Notes: generated by a model not told the origin, from the letters alone. Counted from the stretch's first letter, positions 19,177-28,983 are shown. The stretch is DNA of 64,000 nt from Marinomonas communis (GCF_004363305.1 NZ_SNZA01000001.1:336902-400901); one strand, 5' to 3'. Translations and numbers: made by a program.

Positions 19177-19194
19177 AGCCCCTTTCTAGGGGCT
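19177..19194 (-). terminator. Intrinsic terminator downstream of dienelactone hydrolase gene
   Basis: A 7-bp stem AGCCCCT/AGGGGCT with loop TTCT; on the minus strand it is followed by seven T, 21 bases past the stop codon. Confidence 0.8.
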
Positions 19195-19214
19195 AATCTA
19201 AAAGGGTCTTTACA

Positions 19215-19949
19215 TTACAAATCGCGTCTAAATTGGTCAACAGCGAGTTTGTAGCAGTGCAAAGCTAGCTCAGCATCGTAACGCTCGCCTTCATCACGCA
19301 TAAATGCATGTTGGCCGTTGAACTCATGCCAAACAAAGTTTCTTTCGGTATCAATGAGCTGCTGATAAATTTTTTGGCGTCCTTCAGTCGAAACATGAGG
19401 ATCCTGTTTCCCCCAAATCATAGTGATCGCGCCTTGAATATCTTTTGTTCGACTAAAAGAGTCATTGCCATCTTGGCAAGGAAGCGTATTTGAATGTATG
19501 TCTGTCGCATACAAACAAAAAGCGGATTCAATTCGTGGATTCAATGCTGCACGATAAGCTAAGTGCCCGCCTATACAGACACCCATTGCACCAAAACGTT
19601 TCGAGCAGTATGGCTGTTGTTCGAAATATTCAATCATTGCGACAGTATCACTGTCATGATCTTCTAATGGCTTGGTGAACTTGTCTTGGTTGCCTTTATC
19701 TTTGCCTGCATCATCATAAGCCAAAACTGTTCCGATCGCGTTAAGCTCATGAAATACTTCAGGCACAACCACAACGAAGCCATGTCCAGCCATTATTCTA
19801 GCGCTACGCTCGATAGGTGCGGTGATCTGGAAGATTTCAGAATAGAAAATAACGCACGGAAATTGACCCTCTTGAGTAGGGCGATAGACATTGCAACGCA
19901 TGGTGCCAGTTGCTGTATTAAGATCGATTATGTCTTTTTGTGAAATCAT
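19215..19949 (-). CDS. Dienelactone hydrolase family protein
   Basis: The 244-residue alpha/beta hydrolase has the family's Cys nucleophile in GVCIGGHLAYRAA, the acidic residue in WGKQDPHV and the His in NGQHAFMRDEGERYD, the classic Cys-Asp-His triad of dienelactone hydrolase. The opening PCVIFYSEIFQITAPIERSARIMAGHGFVVVVPE is also typical. No signal peptide is present, so it acts in the cytoplasm. No other aromatic-degradation gene is nearby, so the true substrate is open. The start codon lacks a strong ribosome site. Confidence 0.85.
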   Translation of the reverse strand: MISQKDIIDLNTATGTMRCNVYRPTQEGQFPCVIFYSEIFQITAPIERSARIMAGHGFVVVVPEVFHELNAIGTVLAYDDAGKDKGNQDKFTKPLEDHDSDTVAMIEYFEQQPYCSKRFGAMGVCIGGHLAYRAALNPRIESAFCLYATDIHSNTLPCQDGNDSFSRTKDIQGAITMIWGKQDPHVSTEGRQKIYQQLIDTERNFVWHEFNGQHAFMRDEGERYDAELALHCYKLAVDQFRRDL

Positions 19950-20012
19950 ACTTTTCGACTTATTCTATGGAAAGGTATTGATACTTATATCATTTTTATT
20001 AACTTTGATGAA

Positions 20013-20645
20013 TCAAATCGATCTCAGACTATATACTCGAGTTGCCATCAAGTCGGCATCTTCTTGGTCGTGAGTCACTAAGATAGTAGGCACTTGCGTT
20101 TTCTGAATAGCATCTAATACAAGTTCTCTCATTTCTGCTCTGAGTGAGTGATCTAATTTGCTAAAAGGTTCATCCAACAATAAGGCTTTAGGCTTTGCCA
20201 AAAGGGTTCGCAATAACGCTAAGCGTGCCTGCTGCCCGCCAGATAAGTGTTGCGGTAGTTGATGCTCTAATCCTTCTAAGCCAATTTCCTCTAGCTTCGA
20301 GCGTATGGCTTGTTTTCGTAAAAATCGAGATTCGGGGCTTTTATAAGCGAATAGTAGATTCTCTTCTACGGTTAAGTGGTTAAACAGTAAAGGGCTTTGT
20401 TGGAGCAGGCCTAATTGACGTTTTTCGATGGGAAGATCTTGGATAGCGAGGTGCTCTAGTGTTACCTCACCATGCCCTGATAGTCCGCTCGGTAACGTTC
20501 CCGACAAATACGCTAGTAAGCTTGATTTACCGACGCCACTAGGTCCCATTAATGCTAGTACTTCCCCTGCGTTGATGGTTTCAGAAACGGGGGCGATGAT
20601 TGGCGCATGATCTCGGGCGATGTATACATTTTTAAGAGTTAGCAA
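20013..20645 (-). CDS. ynjD: ABC transporter ATP-binding protein, YnjD-like
   Basis: The 210-residue ATPase has Walker A GPSGVGKSS, Q-loop LLQQSPLLF, signature LSGGQQARLAL, Walker B ALLLDEPFSKLD and H-loop TILVTHD. I place the start at TTG 20645: AAGGAG lies 7 bases before it and it gives MLTLKNVYIARD, the normal beginning of such ATPases. This TTG overlaps the permease stop codon by a few bases, which implies translational coupling. An upstream ATG at 20714 would put 23 extra residues inside the permease gene. It is the last gene of a ynjBCD unit. Confidence 0.85.
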   Translation of the reverse strand: MLTLKNVYIARDHAPIIAPVSETINAGEVLALMGPSGVGKSSLLAYLSGTLPSGLSGHGEVTLEHLAIQDLPIEKRQLGLLQQSPLLFNHLTVEENLLFAYKSPESRFLRKQAIRSKLEEIGLEGLEHQLPQHLSGGQQARLALLRTLLAKPKALLLDEPFSKLDHSLRAEMRELVLDAIQKTQVPTILVTHDQEDADLMATRVYSLRSI

Positions 20646-22330
20646 AACTTTCTCCTTAAAGCGACACGCCAAGTTGTCCAGTGTTTCGGCATCACTGTGG
20701 CGAGATAAAAACAAATCAATGGTAAGAATGCTTGAATCAGAGCAAGTGAACTGACGAGCTTTCGGTCACCTGATGACGCTCGGGCAACCGCTTCAGTTGT
20801 CAAAGTGTTAATCCTTCCTTCTCCAGACATTATAGTCGGTAAATACTGAGCCATGCTGACCGCAAAGCCGAGCGCGAAAGCTGCACTGAGCGATACTTTT
20901 AACAAAGGAAGCTTAATGAGTAGATAATTTTTTATCGGTGAATCTTTAAGTAAATTCGCTTGCTGAAGTATGCGCTCATCAAAAGCGAGATAGGGAGCTT
21001 TTAAGGTCAAATACACATAAGGAAGCACGTAAATCAGATGCAGTAGTAGAACGCTCCACCAGTTACCGTTCCAACCAGTCCAAAGTAACCCCACCTGAAT
21101 GCCAAATAGAAGTGTGATCTGAGGCATCAAAACCGTGAAAAGCATCATCGTTGTAACGAGTTTAGATTGTAAAAAACGGCGCTCTCTTTCGAGTAATACT
21201 AACGAAATTAGCAGAGCTACAAAGCCGCTGACTAAGGCAAGGGAAAGAGAAGACATACTTAGCTCGAAAAGTCGCTGACCTAGGCGGCTAATCGTATTTA
21301 AAGAGAATTGAGAAGGCCAAGTATCAGGAAAACGCCAGCGATGGGCAAAGGCCCAGATAGGCAAAACTATTAAGGTGAGCGCAGTCAGCAAAAATATACC
21401 ACTACCAACCAATGCACTAAACCAAGTAAGAGGTCTGATATTCGTTATGCCATCACCCGACAATGTCACGTACTTACGAAGCTTGTCGTAGATAAAATAA
21501 CAAGCTTCCCAAAGCAGCATCATACAAACGACACCGCAAGCTAGTACGATTGCTGCTGCACTGGCTTGGCCGCGCAGCATTAATGATGGATCGTTAAACC
21601 ATCGAAGTAACGTCACAGCCAAGGTTGAAGGGGTATTAGGTCCTATGATCAACGCCACATCAACAACTGTTATGCTGAACGCTAAAACAATCATGATGGG
21701 GAGTCTAACTAATCGGTAAAGCGGCCCTAACAAGGTGCCATGCCATGCAGAAATCGTTGTATGGCCTAATATTTTGGCAGTTTGAATGCGTGACCTAGCA
21801 TCAAGTTGTGATAACGCAGCCATAATGGCAAAAACAAGGTAGGGCGTTTCCTTAATAACAAGCGCCAGAATCATTGACCACCCTTGAGGGTCTTGAACGA
21901 TAAGCCAGTTTGGAGGTCTTTCAAAACCGGTCAACCAAGGACTAAACCAGCGCACCAGCCAACCAGAGGGGCTAATCAAAAAGATTAAGCCAATACTAAT
22001 GGCTACATGGGGAATCGAAAGAATGGGTGCAATAAAAGTATTTAAACGGTCAAACCAGTGGCTTCCAAAACACGCAATGACTAAGCTGGTTGCGATCCAA
22101 TAAGACAGAGCAGTGGAAACTACGCCTATAAACAGGCTAAGGGACAAACCTGACCAGAACTCAGCTGAATGAAAGAGCTGCTTCCAAGCCGTTAAAGTAA
22201 ATTGATCAGACCCGGCCGCTGGATCAATGCCAAAGCTGGGTAGAAAAACGCCTAAAAAGCCCATTACAAGAAGCAAACAAAACATCAATGTAATAGGCCA
22301 ATAAAAGCATGTGGAAAAGGTGTATCTCAT
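20639..22330 (-). CDS. ynjC: ABC transporter permease with two fused membrane domains, YnjC-like
   Basis: The 563-residue protein has about 12 hydrophobic segments arranged as two binding-protein-dependent permease halves, each with its cytoplasmic loop that contacts the ATPase (first at about residues 165-200, second at about 455-500). This tandem fusion is typical of YnjC and of the ThiP/CysW-like group. It starts 3 bases after ynjB ends. The substrate of Ynj systems is not established; a thiamine-like or anionic compound has been guessed from family resemblance only. Confidence 0.87.
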   Translation of the reverse strand: MRYTFSTCFYWPITLMFCLLLVMGFLGVFLPSFGIDPAAGSDQFTLTAWKQLFHSAEFWSGLSLSLFIGVVSTALSYWIATSLVIACFGSHWFDRLNTFIAPILSIPHVAISIGLIFLISPSGWLVRWFSPWLTGFERPPNWLIVQDPQGWSMILALVIKETPYLVFAIMAALSQLDARSRIQTAKILGHTTISAWHGTLLGPLYRLVRLPIMIVLAFSITVVDVALIIGPNTPSTLAVTLLRWFNDPSLMLRGQASAAAIVLACGVVCMMLLWEACYFIYDKLRKYVTLSGDGITNIRPLTWFSALVGSGIFLLTALTLIVLPIWAFAHRWRFPDTWPSQFSLNTISRLGQRLFELSMSSLSLALVSGFVALLISLVLLERERRFLQSKLVTTMMLFTVLMPQITLLFGIQVGLLWTGWNGNWWSVLLLHLIYVLPYVYLTLKAPYLAFDERILQQANLLKDSPIKNYLLIKLPLLKVSLSAAFALGFAVSMAQYLPTIMSGEGRINTLTTEAVARASSGDRKLVSSLALIQAFLPLICFYLATVMPKHWTTWRVALRRKFC

Positions 22331-22333
22331 GCG

Positions 22334-23551
22334 TTACTGTGCGTATCGTTCACGCCATGCGCTTTCGAGCGCTTCCATCCAAGTGCTATGAGGTTCAGGC
22401 AACGTCGTACCTAGTTCGTCTACACTCAGTGTCGCAATACCTTTTGGTAGATCGTCAAAACGCGCTTTCTGCTCATTATCTAACGATGCGTAATCTAACA
22501 CCGTCATATCACCCCAAACTGTTGGATGCTGTTTGTAGGCTTGAGCTTCTGGAGATAACAAGAAATTCGCCACTACTTGCGCTGCTTCTTTGGCGTCGCT
22601 GTTGTATGGGATCGCTACAAAGTGTGTGTTACCAATTGTTCCTTGGCTTAAAACATAGGAGCGAACCGTGTCAGGTAAATTGCCTTGTTCAATTTGAACG
22701 GAAGCGGCTGACACGTCAAAACTCAACGCAATGTCGATTTCACGATCATCGAGTAAACGCATCATTTCTTCACTGCTTGATGGGAAAACAGCGCCACGAC
22801 GCCACGCAACAGGGTGTAACTCATCCAAAAATGCCCATAGAGGTTGAGTGGCACGTTCGAAATTCACTTCTGAGACGGGTTTTAACAATAATTCAGGGTC
22901 AGGTGTTAGTTCATGCAATGCTTGCTTAAGAAATGTAGAGCCAAGAAACTGAGGTGGTTCTGGGTAGGTAATTCGTCCAGGGTGATTTTTTGCATAATCC
23001 AACAGTTCACGCATAGATTTAGGTGGTTTAGATAGCGTTTGAGTGTCATGCATGAATATCACCTGAGCCATTCCCCAGGGGGACTCCATACCATCCACTG
23101 CTGTGCCAAAATCTTGGGTTAAACTTAAACGTGCTTTCGGATCGACGTAGGCTTTATAGTTTGGAAGGCTTTCTGAGAATGGCCCATACAGTAGGCCGTT
23201 TTCTTTCATGGCGCGGAAGTTTTCACCGTTTATCCAAATGAGATCAACAGAGCCATCGGTATCTTTACCAGCGGTTTTCTCTGCGAGAACTCGACTTACT
23301 GTGTTAGCGGTATCTTGGATTCGTACATGTTTTAGCTGAATTTGATAATCTTTTGCAACCCGATCCGCTACCCACTCAATGTATGCATTGATATTGTCTG
23401 CACCCCCCCAAGCATTCCAATAAACGGTTTGACCAGCTGCTTGATCAACTGTGTGTTGCCAAGCCGATGCGTCATCATCTGCAATGGATAGGCTGCTGAA
23501 GAGGGAAGCACTGACCAAACTTGATGCCAGTAATGTAAACAGTGGTTTCAT
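22334..23551 (-). CDS. ynjB: ABC transporter periplasmic binding protein, YnjB-like
   Basis: The 405-residue precursor has a signal peptide (LLASSLVSASLFSSLSIADDD) and the family motifs VYWNAWGGADNINAYIEWVADRV at the mature start, IWINGENFRAMKENGLLYGPF, and PWGMAQVIFMHD, all characteristic of YnjB. AGGAG is 6 bases upstream of the ATG. It leads the ynjBCD operon and is transcribed away from the desuccinylase-like gene. Confidence 0.88.
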   Translation of the reverse strand: MKPLFTLLASSLVSASLFSSLSIADDDASAWQHTVDQAAGQTVYWNAWGGADNINAYIEWVADRVAKDYQIQLKHVRIQDTANTVSRVLAEKTAGKDTDGSVDLIWINGENFRAMKENGLLYGPFSESLPNYKAYVDPKARLSLTQDFGTAVDGMESPWGMAQVIFMHDTQTLSKPPKSMRELLDYAKNHPGRITYPEPPQFLGSTFLKQALHELTPDPELLLKPVSEVNFERATQPLWAFLDELHPVAWRRGAVFPSSSEEMMRLLDDREIDIALSFDVSAASVQIEQGNLPDTVRSYVLSQGTIGNTHFVAIPYNSDAKEAAQVVANFLLSPEAQAYKQHPTVWGDMTVLDYASLDNEQKARFDDLPKGIATLSVDELGTTLPEPHSTWMEALESAWRERYAQ

Positions 23552-23714
23552 CCAAGACTCCTAAAGCGTTGATATTATTCCATTAGACGTACGGAAATGC
23601 GTTTTATTACATGGTTTTATTTTTTATTCGTTCGCGCTTTAGCGTACCATGTTGCACCGAGATATCATTGTTGGAATTTGTAATCTTCCTCTGTTCTAAG
23701 GAATTTGGTTTTTC

Positions 23715-24857
23715 ATGAGCTATCAACTGTATTCGCATACATTACCCAGCGCGACACCAGGCACGCATCGTATTATCAAGGCTCATCACTTCGGTGAAGC
23801 GGGCGCACACCCTAAAATCTATTTTCAGGCAGGGTTACATGCGGATGAATGGCCTGGCTTTTTGGTGCTCAATACGTTGATTAAAAAGTTGATCGAAGCA
23901 GATGAAAAAGGGCTTATTAAGGGAGAGATAATCATTGTGCCAGTGGCAAACCCTATTGGGTTAGGCCAGAACTTCCATGGCTACATACCTGGGCGTTTTG
24001 CATTCTCAGATGGCGGCGGTAACTTCAACCGTAATTGGCCACAGCTAGGTTCAAAAGTTGAAAACCAAATCCAAGGTAATATCTCGGGCGATGTCGAAGA
24101 GAACATTGCTATTGTTCGCCAAGCCATTAAAAAAGAGCTAGCTCAGCTCCCTGAGTTGACCGAACTACAAGGTCTACGCAAAACCCTATTAGCGCTTTCC
24201 ATGGATGCGGATGAAGTAATTGACCTGCACTGTTCTGGTGAAGCATGTATGCACGCCTATGTGGCACAAGAGTTTGAAGAGCACTTTACGCCATTGTTAG
24301 ATTTACTTGAAGCAGAGGTAGCCTTATCAGAATTGGAAACCGGCGCGCATTCTTTTGATGAAACCAATGTAAGTGTGTGGCGTCATTTAAAGACACACTA
24401 CGCTCACATGATGCCTTGGGGTTGCCGATCGTTGACATTAGAGCTTCGTGGTGAGAACGATATTTCTCATGAATTGGCGGAAAAAGATGCCTCGGCGTTG
24501 ATGAAATATCTAATTCTTCGAGATGTGGTAGCAGGGGAAAAACCAAAGCTTAAAAAGCAGAAGGTTACCTTTTACCCACTTGACGCCATGGACCTGGTCA
24601 AAGCGCCGGTGGCAGGCATTGCGTGCTTCCATAAATCACTAGGTGAGCCCGTTGAGGCGGGAGAAGTGATTGGCGAAGTCATCGATTTGATGGCGGATGA
24701 TGTCACACAAAGTGCGCACCCTTTGATCGCAAGAGCCAATGGTGTATTTTTTGCCCGCTTCCAGCGTCGACTGGTTGTCTGTGGCGAGTCGATTGCGAAA
24801 ATTGCGGGGCGTGAACACTTAGCGTTTCGCGAGATTGGTCATTTGTTTGAAGATTAA
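23715..24857 (+). CDS. Succinylglutamate desuccinylase/aspartoacylase family metallohydrolase
   Basis: The 380-residue cytoplasmic protein carries zinc-site motifs of the M14-related AstE/AspA family: GLHADEWPG (HxxE) at about residue 53 and VIDLHCSGEA (distal His) at about residue 170. NFNRNWP and LTLELRGEND (catalytic Glu region) agree. These enzymes hydrolyse N-acyl amino acids or remove modifying groups; the ast pathway genes are absent, so the substrate is unknown. The UvrD-like helicase gene follows after 18 bases, then the oxygenase gene, all on the plus strand. Confidence 0.82.
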   Translation: MSYQLYSHTLPSATPGTHRIIKAHHFGEAGAHPKIYFQAGLHADEWPGFLVLNTLIKKLIEADEKGLIKGEIIIVPVANPIGLGQNFHGYIPGRFAFSDGGGNFNRNWPQLGSKVENQIQGNISGDVEENIAIVRQAIKKELAQLPELTELQGLRKTLLALSMDADEVIDLHCSGEACMHAYVAQEFEEHFTPLLDLLEAEVALSELETGAHSFDETNVSVWRHLKTHYAHMMPWGCRSLTLELRGENDISHELAEKDASALMKYLILRDVVAGEKPKLKKQKVTFYPLDAMDLVKAPVAGIACFHKSLGEPVEAGEVIGEVIDLMADDVTQSAHPLIARANGVFFARFQRRLVVCGESIAKIAGREHLAFREIGHLFED

Positions 24858-24875
24858 CCTCGCGGATTGGATGTG

Positions 24876-27176
24876 ATGAACAACTCAAAGATTGCCTTTA
24901 CGGCCGAACAGTCGGCGGTTATCGAGCACGATAGTGCAAAGCATGCGAAGGTCATCGCGGTTGCTGGTGCTGGCAAGAGTACCACCCTGATTGGGCGTAT
25001 ACAGTACTTGCTAGATCAAGGTGTGCAGCCAGAGAAAATTGGCGTTTTCATGTTTAACAAAAGCGCGCAGGAAGAATTCTTGCAACGCTTGCAAACGGCG
25101 ATGTCTGAGCGTAATTCTGCCCGTGCGCCTCATGTCATGACATTTCATGCGTTCGGAATGCGTTTAAGTAAAAGGCTTGAGCAACGCGGTTTATTGCCTT
25201 CTGCAAAGTTGGTGACAGATGAGTTTTCTCTGGTAAAACTCATCCGAGAAGCACGTCACAGATTGATGCGCATGAATCTAGACGTAGAAATGCATGATGA
25301 GCGCGATTGGTTAGAAGACTTCTTACTCTTCATTGATCAAGTGAAAGCTACCAGTACCTGTGCAGATATTGTTTTCGAAGCAGGTAATTGGTCCAGAGAA
25401 TGCCGTCATTTTGTCGCATTGTATGAACAACTTGAAAGCTTACGCAAAAAATCGAATCTACGCTTTTTCTCAGATCTATTGGCTGACCCCTATGCACTAA
25501 TGCAAGAGGCTGATGCCGCTTTGATGGATCGTATCCGAACCCTGGCACCACAATATGATCATTTGTTAATTGATGAATTTCAAGACATAAACCCTTGCCA
25601 ATACGAGCTGTTAAAACTGCTTTATCAAACGCAATCCAGCTGGATGATTGTGGGCGATGTTCAGCAATGTATTTATGAATGGCGCGGTGCCTCGCCTGGG
25701 ATCATGGCAGAGCAATTCGATCAAGATTTTGGCGCAGTGAATACATACCCGTTAGCATTTAGTTTTCGCTTTGGCCACAGCATAGGGATGATGGCTTCCT
25801 GTGTTGTTTCACAAAATGATACCCAGCAAATCGTGATCGGTCAGGGGCAGAATACAGAAGTGGACTTTGCCCGTTCAGAACTGCCTGGTCGAGCATTGCT
25901 AGCTGAGCTAAAGAGTTGGCATGAACAGGGCGAGTCACTAGATCAATGCGCCGTATTAGTGCGTTTGTACAGCGATATGGTGCCGATCCAGTTAGCGCTC
26001 ATGCACAAAGGGGTGCCGTATCAACTGCACGGCGATTCACCATTACTTGAAAACCGTCAAATACGTATGTTGATGGCGTATTTATCAGTGATGGCAGGAG
26101 GGTTAAATGATACGACTAAATTTTATACCCCAGCAGATGTTGAATACCTCGTCACTGTACCGAACGTCACTCAGGTCGCAGCAGATCGACAGCGGCTTTT
26201 GACGCAGGCGCGACAGAGTCCACACCTTATTCCAGAGCTATTAGAACGTCTTGCTGAGCAGTCAGAGGGCTGGAAATCAAAGAAAATTGCTGAGCGAGCA
26301 GACTGGTTAAGAAGTCTTACGCTGTATCACAAAGAGCCAGCACAGGGGCTATTGCAGACCATAGATAAGCTAGGCATCTATCGCTATTTCGAGCATTCCA
26401 GTAGCAAAGACATTCAGGTGCAAGAGAAGATCGCTACCTGTGAAGCGTTTTTAAGTTACGTTCGTGGCATGAACGTTGATGCTGGAACAATCATTGCACA
26501 GTTGATTGGCCTGAACGAGCGTGAGCTGCAAGCAGGGCAGGGCGTACACTTGATGACTATTCATAAATCAAAAGGGTTAGAATTTGATTTGGTGATGATG
26601 TCTGGTCTACAAGAAGGGCGATTCCCTTATTATGAGGACGATTTGAGCTCAATCGACAAGCAAGCCGCTGCTGAAATGCAGGCGGAGCGTCGCTTGTTTT
26701 ATGTCGCGATGACTCGTGCGAGGAAGCGTCTGGTTTTCCTAGAAACGCCTAATGGTGACGCGGTGCGCCGTTTAAGTGACGGTACGTTGTCAACAGGGGC
26801 GAGTAAAGCTGGCACTTTAAGTCGATTTCTCTATGAAGCACAGCCTATACCTGTGCGGAAAATCAGCCAGCAGTGGCGTGCAGATGCATCAGTAGAAGTG
26901 CAATCTGAACTGGACGGCTGCTTGTCTAGATACTTAGGAGAGGCAGGTGATAATGCCCCTAATGTTAGTTTTAAACGATCTAACACACAGTCAAAAAGAG
27001 ATTTGAAAGCAGGTGACAAGGTTCGTCACGAGCAATATGGACAGGGTGTCGTTGTGCGACAAGAAACATCCGGCAAAAACATGATCTATGTAGATTTTGC
27101 CGAAGGGGGATTAAAGCGTTTTAACCCCAAACATACACGGCTGGTTCGTCTGGCCGATCGTCATCATGAAGCATAA
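24876..27176 (+). CDS. UvrD/Rep-type superfamily 1 DNA helicase
   Basis: The 766-residue protein has the SF1A helicase motifs: Walker A VAGAGKSTTL, motif Ia MTFHAFGMRL, motif II LLIDEFQDINP, motif III VGDVQQCIYEWRGA, motif IV region NRQIRMLMAYL, motif V HLMTIHKSKGLEF and motif VI RRLFYVAMTRARKRL. The C-terminus (AGDKVRHEQYGQGVVV ... VDFAEGGLKRF) is the Tudor-like tail of UvrD/PcrA that binds RNA polymerase. It is distinct from canonical UvrD in its opening and shorter 2B region. ATG 24876 is used; GTG 24873 is equally possible. A repair or replication role is likely, the exact one is unknown. Confidence 0.85.
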   Translation: MNNSKIAFTAEQSAVIEHDSAKHAKVIAVAGAGKSTTLIGRIQYLLDQGVQPEKIGVFMFNKSAQEEFLQRLQTAMSERNSARAPHVMTFHAFGMRLSKRLEQRGLLPSAKLVTDEFSLVKLIREARHRLMRMNLDVEMHDERDWLEDFLLFIDQVKATSTCADIVFEAGNWSRECRHFVALYEQLESLRKKSNLRFFSDLLADPYALMQEADAALMDRIRTLAPQYDHLLIDEFQDINPCQYELLKLLYQTQSSWMIVGDVQQCIYEWRGASPGIMAEQFDQDFGAVNTYPLAFSFRFGHSIGMMASCVVSQNDTQQIVIGQGQNTEVDFARSELPGRALLAELKSWHEQGESLDQCAVLVRLYSDMVPIQLALMHKGVPYQLHGDSPLLENRQIRMLMAYLSVMAGGLNDTTKFYTPADVEYLVTVPNVTQVAADRQRLLTQARQSPHLIPELLERLAEQSEGWKSKKIAERADWLRSLTLYHKEPAQGLLQTIDKLGIYRYFEHSSSKDIQVQEKIATCEAFLSYVRGMNVDAGTIIAQLIGLNERELQAGQGVHLMTIHKSKGLEFDLVMMSGLQEGRFPYYEDDLSSIDKQAAAEMQAERRLFYVAMTRARKRLVFLETPNGDAVRRLSDGTLSTGASKAGTLSRFLYEAQPIPVRKISQQWRADASVEVQSELDGCLSRYLGEAGDNAPNVSFKRSNTQSKRDLKAGDKVRHEQYGQGVVVRQETSGKNMIYVDFAEGGLKRFNPKHTRLVRLADRHHEA

Positions 27177-27187
27177 TCGGAGCAACA

Positions 27188-28141
27188 ATGGGTATTCCAT
27201 TAATTGATTTTTCAAAGCTAACAAGTCCAGACAAAACATTACGCAGTCAGGAAATTCAGAGTTTAGACAAGGCGTGTCGTGAAATTGGCTTTTTTTACTT
27301 GATCAACACTGACATTGATACTGCTCTGATTTCTCGCATTATGAAAGCGGCGAAACGCTTTTTTGATGAGCCATTAGATGAAAAGCTTAAAATCGACATT
27401 AAGAACAGCCTAAATCATCGTGGCTACGGTGGTGTAGGGGAAGAACAGCTAGATGAGGTTCATAAGGCGGATTGGAAAGAAACCTTTGATATGGCGCTAG
27501 ACCTTGCTGCGGATCATCCGTTGGCAGCAAAATACCCCAAAATGTATGGGCCAAACCAAAACCCAACTGATCCTGTGGTGTTGGAAACACTCCATGACTA
27601 CTATGTTACTGCGTTCAATGTATCTCAACATGTATTGGCAGCTATGGCGGAAGCATTGAATCTAGAGCAGGATTTCTTTACTCGTTGCTTCAAAGACCAC
27701 GTTACCGTATTGCGTATGATTCATTACCCACCACGCCCAACGTCAACTCATGATAATGGCGCCGGTGCACACACAGACTATGGCTGTGTCACGCTTTTGC
27801 TACAAGATCAGATCGGTGGCTTAGAAGTTAAGCATCGTAACGGTGAATGGTTACAGGCGACCCCTATGGAAGGTGCGCTGGTTGTTAATATTGGTGACTT
27901 GATGCAGCGCTGGACTAACGATGAGTATGTTTCTACAGCTCACCGTGTACGCGCGTCTGAAAATGGCGTGCATCGTTACTCGTTCCCATTTTTTGTTGAA
28001 CCGGATTACGAAACCCTAGTGGAATGCGTTCCAACTTGTATGAGCAAAGATAAACCCGCGAAATATGAGCCAATTTACAGTGGTGATTGGATTCAGTCGC
28101 GTTTTGATGCGACTTACGCATATCGAGACAACGAGAAATAG
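27188..28141 (+). CDS. 2-oxoglutarate/Fe(II)-dependent dioxygenase, isopenicillin N synthase family
   Basis: The 317-residue protein has the iron facial triad in GAHTDYGCVTLL (HxD) and YVSTAHRVRAS (His), and the RYSFPFFVEPD motif whose Arg binds the 2-oxoglutarate carboxylate. The N-terminal DIOX_N-like part reads IPLIDFSKLTS ... CREIGFFYLINTDID. Such bacterial proteins hydroxylate or desaturate small molecules; the substrate cannot be read from sequence. It lies 11 bases after the helicase gene and its transcript ends at the hairpin 28158-28182. Confidence 0.85.
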   Translation: MGIPLIDFSKLTSPDKTLRSQEIQSLDKACREIGFFYLINTDIDTALISRIMKAAKRFFDEPLDEKLKIDIKNSLNHRGYGGVGEEQLDEVHKADWKETFDMALDLAADHPLAAKYPKMYGPNQNPTDPVVLETLHDYYVTAFNVSQHVLAAMAEALNLEQDFFTRCFKDHVTVLRMIHYPPRPTSTHDNGAGAHTDYGCVTLLLQDQIGGLEVKHRNGEWLQATPMEGALVVNIGDLMQRWTNDEYVSTAHRVRASENGVHRYSFPFFVEPDYETLVECVPTCMSKDKPAKYEPIYSGDWIQSRFDATYAYRDNEK

Positions 28142-28157
28142 TCTTTCTCAACAGAAT

Positions 28158-28186
28158 ATTGGGTGCCTAAATGGCACCCAATTTTT
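28158..28186 (+). terminator. Intrinsic terminator after the oxygenase gene
   Basis: A perfect 10-bp stem (ATTGGGTGCC with GGCACCCAAT, loop TAAAT) followed by T-run, 17 bases beyond the stop codon. Confidence 0.85.
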
Positions 28187-28212
28187 ATGTCTGTTATTTA
28201 CTCAGAAGTGCA

Positions 28213-28983
28213 CTACTCAACGGTTAATGACTGGCTGTTGTAATGCTCTATACCAACTTTCACGATGTGTCCCGGTTCGACGAGTTGCCAACCTTCACCA
28301 GAAAGATCTAGAGGCTCTGAGCCCACGACGACATGATCACCAAACTGCTTGTAGTAAAGTGATGGAGCATGTTCATCGCTTGAAAAGCGAACCGCCCACA
28401 TGTCTTTGCCATTTGAAAGCATACTGGTGAATCTAAATGGTTCTGTAATACCTTTCTCGCGCATAAGATCTAAGATCTGCTGCAGCGTCTTGTTGATGGC
28501 ATTCGCAGGGTTTTCATCCAACCCATTTGCAATCATCAGCATGAAAATCGCCTCGGAGTCTGTGCCGCCACGTCGATGATTATAAAGCTCTTCTGGTATC
28601 CAACGATCGATTTGCCAGCGCACTTGCTCGTACTGACCGATTTGTCCATTGTGCATAAAGAGCCAGTTCTTATAACCAAATGGGTGACAATTCGATCGTG
28701 CGGTTGAAGCACCGGTTGAGGCACGGACGTGAGCAAAGAAGAGGCCGCTTTTGATATGCCGAGCCAAGCTTTTAAGATTGCAGTCACTCCATGCGGGCAG
28801 TATTTCATGGTATTGACCAGGTTCTTCACGCTCATCGTACCAACCTAGGCCAAAACCGTCCGCATTAACGGTCACTTCAGATTTACGCGCACTTAGGCTT
28901 TGATGAATAAGAGAGTGGTCAGGCTCAAATAACCACTGTTCTAAATAGACGGGGCTTCCTTGGTAAGCCATCCAACGACACAT
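28213..28983 (-). CDS. Class II glutamine amidotransferase, YafJ-like
   Basis: Start set at ATG 28983 because GGAG is 5-6 bases upstream and it places Cys at position 2 (MCRWMAYQGSP), the N-terminal nucleophile exposed after Met removal; a GTG two codons upstream would block it. GLGWYDE, FAHVRAST, NCHPFGYKNWLFMHNGQI and GGTDSEAIFML are glutaminase-domain motifs. The 256 residues agree with YafJ. It is a paralogue of the truncated gene at 1-522. The acceptor substrate is not known. Confidence 0.88.
   Translation of the reverse strand: MCRWMAYQGSPVYLEQWLFEPDHSLIHQSLSARKSEVTVNADGFGLGWYDEREEPGQYHEILPAWSDCNLKSLARHIKSGLFFAHVRASTGASTARSNCHPFGYKNWLFMHNGQIGQYEQVRWQIDRWIPEELYNHRRGGTDSEAIFMLMIANGLDENPANAINKTLQQILDLMREKGITEPFRFTSMLSNGKDMWAVRFSSDEHAPSLYYKQFGDHVVVGSEPLDLSGEGWQLVEPGHIVKVGIEHYNSQSLTVE

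Noticed and set aside
22309-22929. Open frame of 206 codons on the plus strand
   Set aside because: It is antisense to ynjB, whose product has signal peptide and family motifs; the plus-strand translation shows no recognisable domain.
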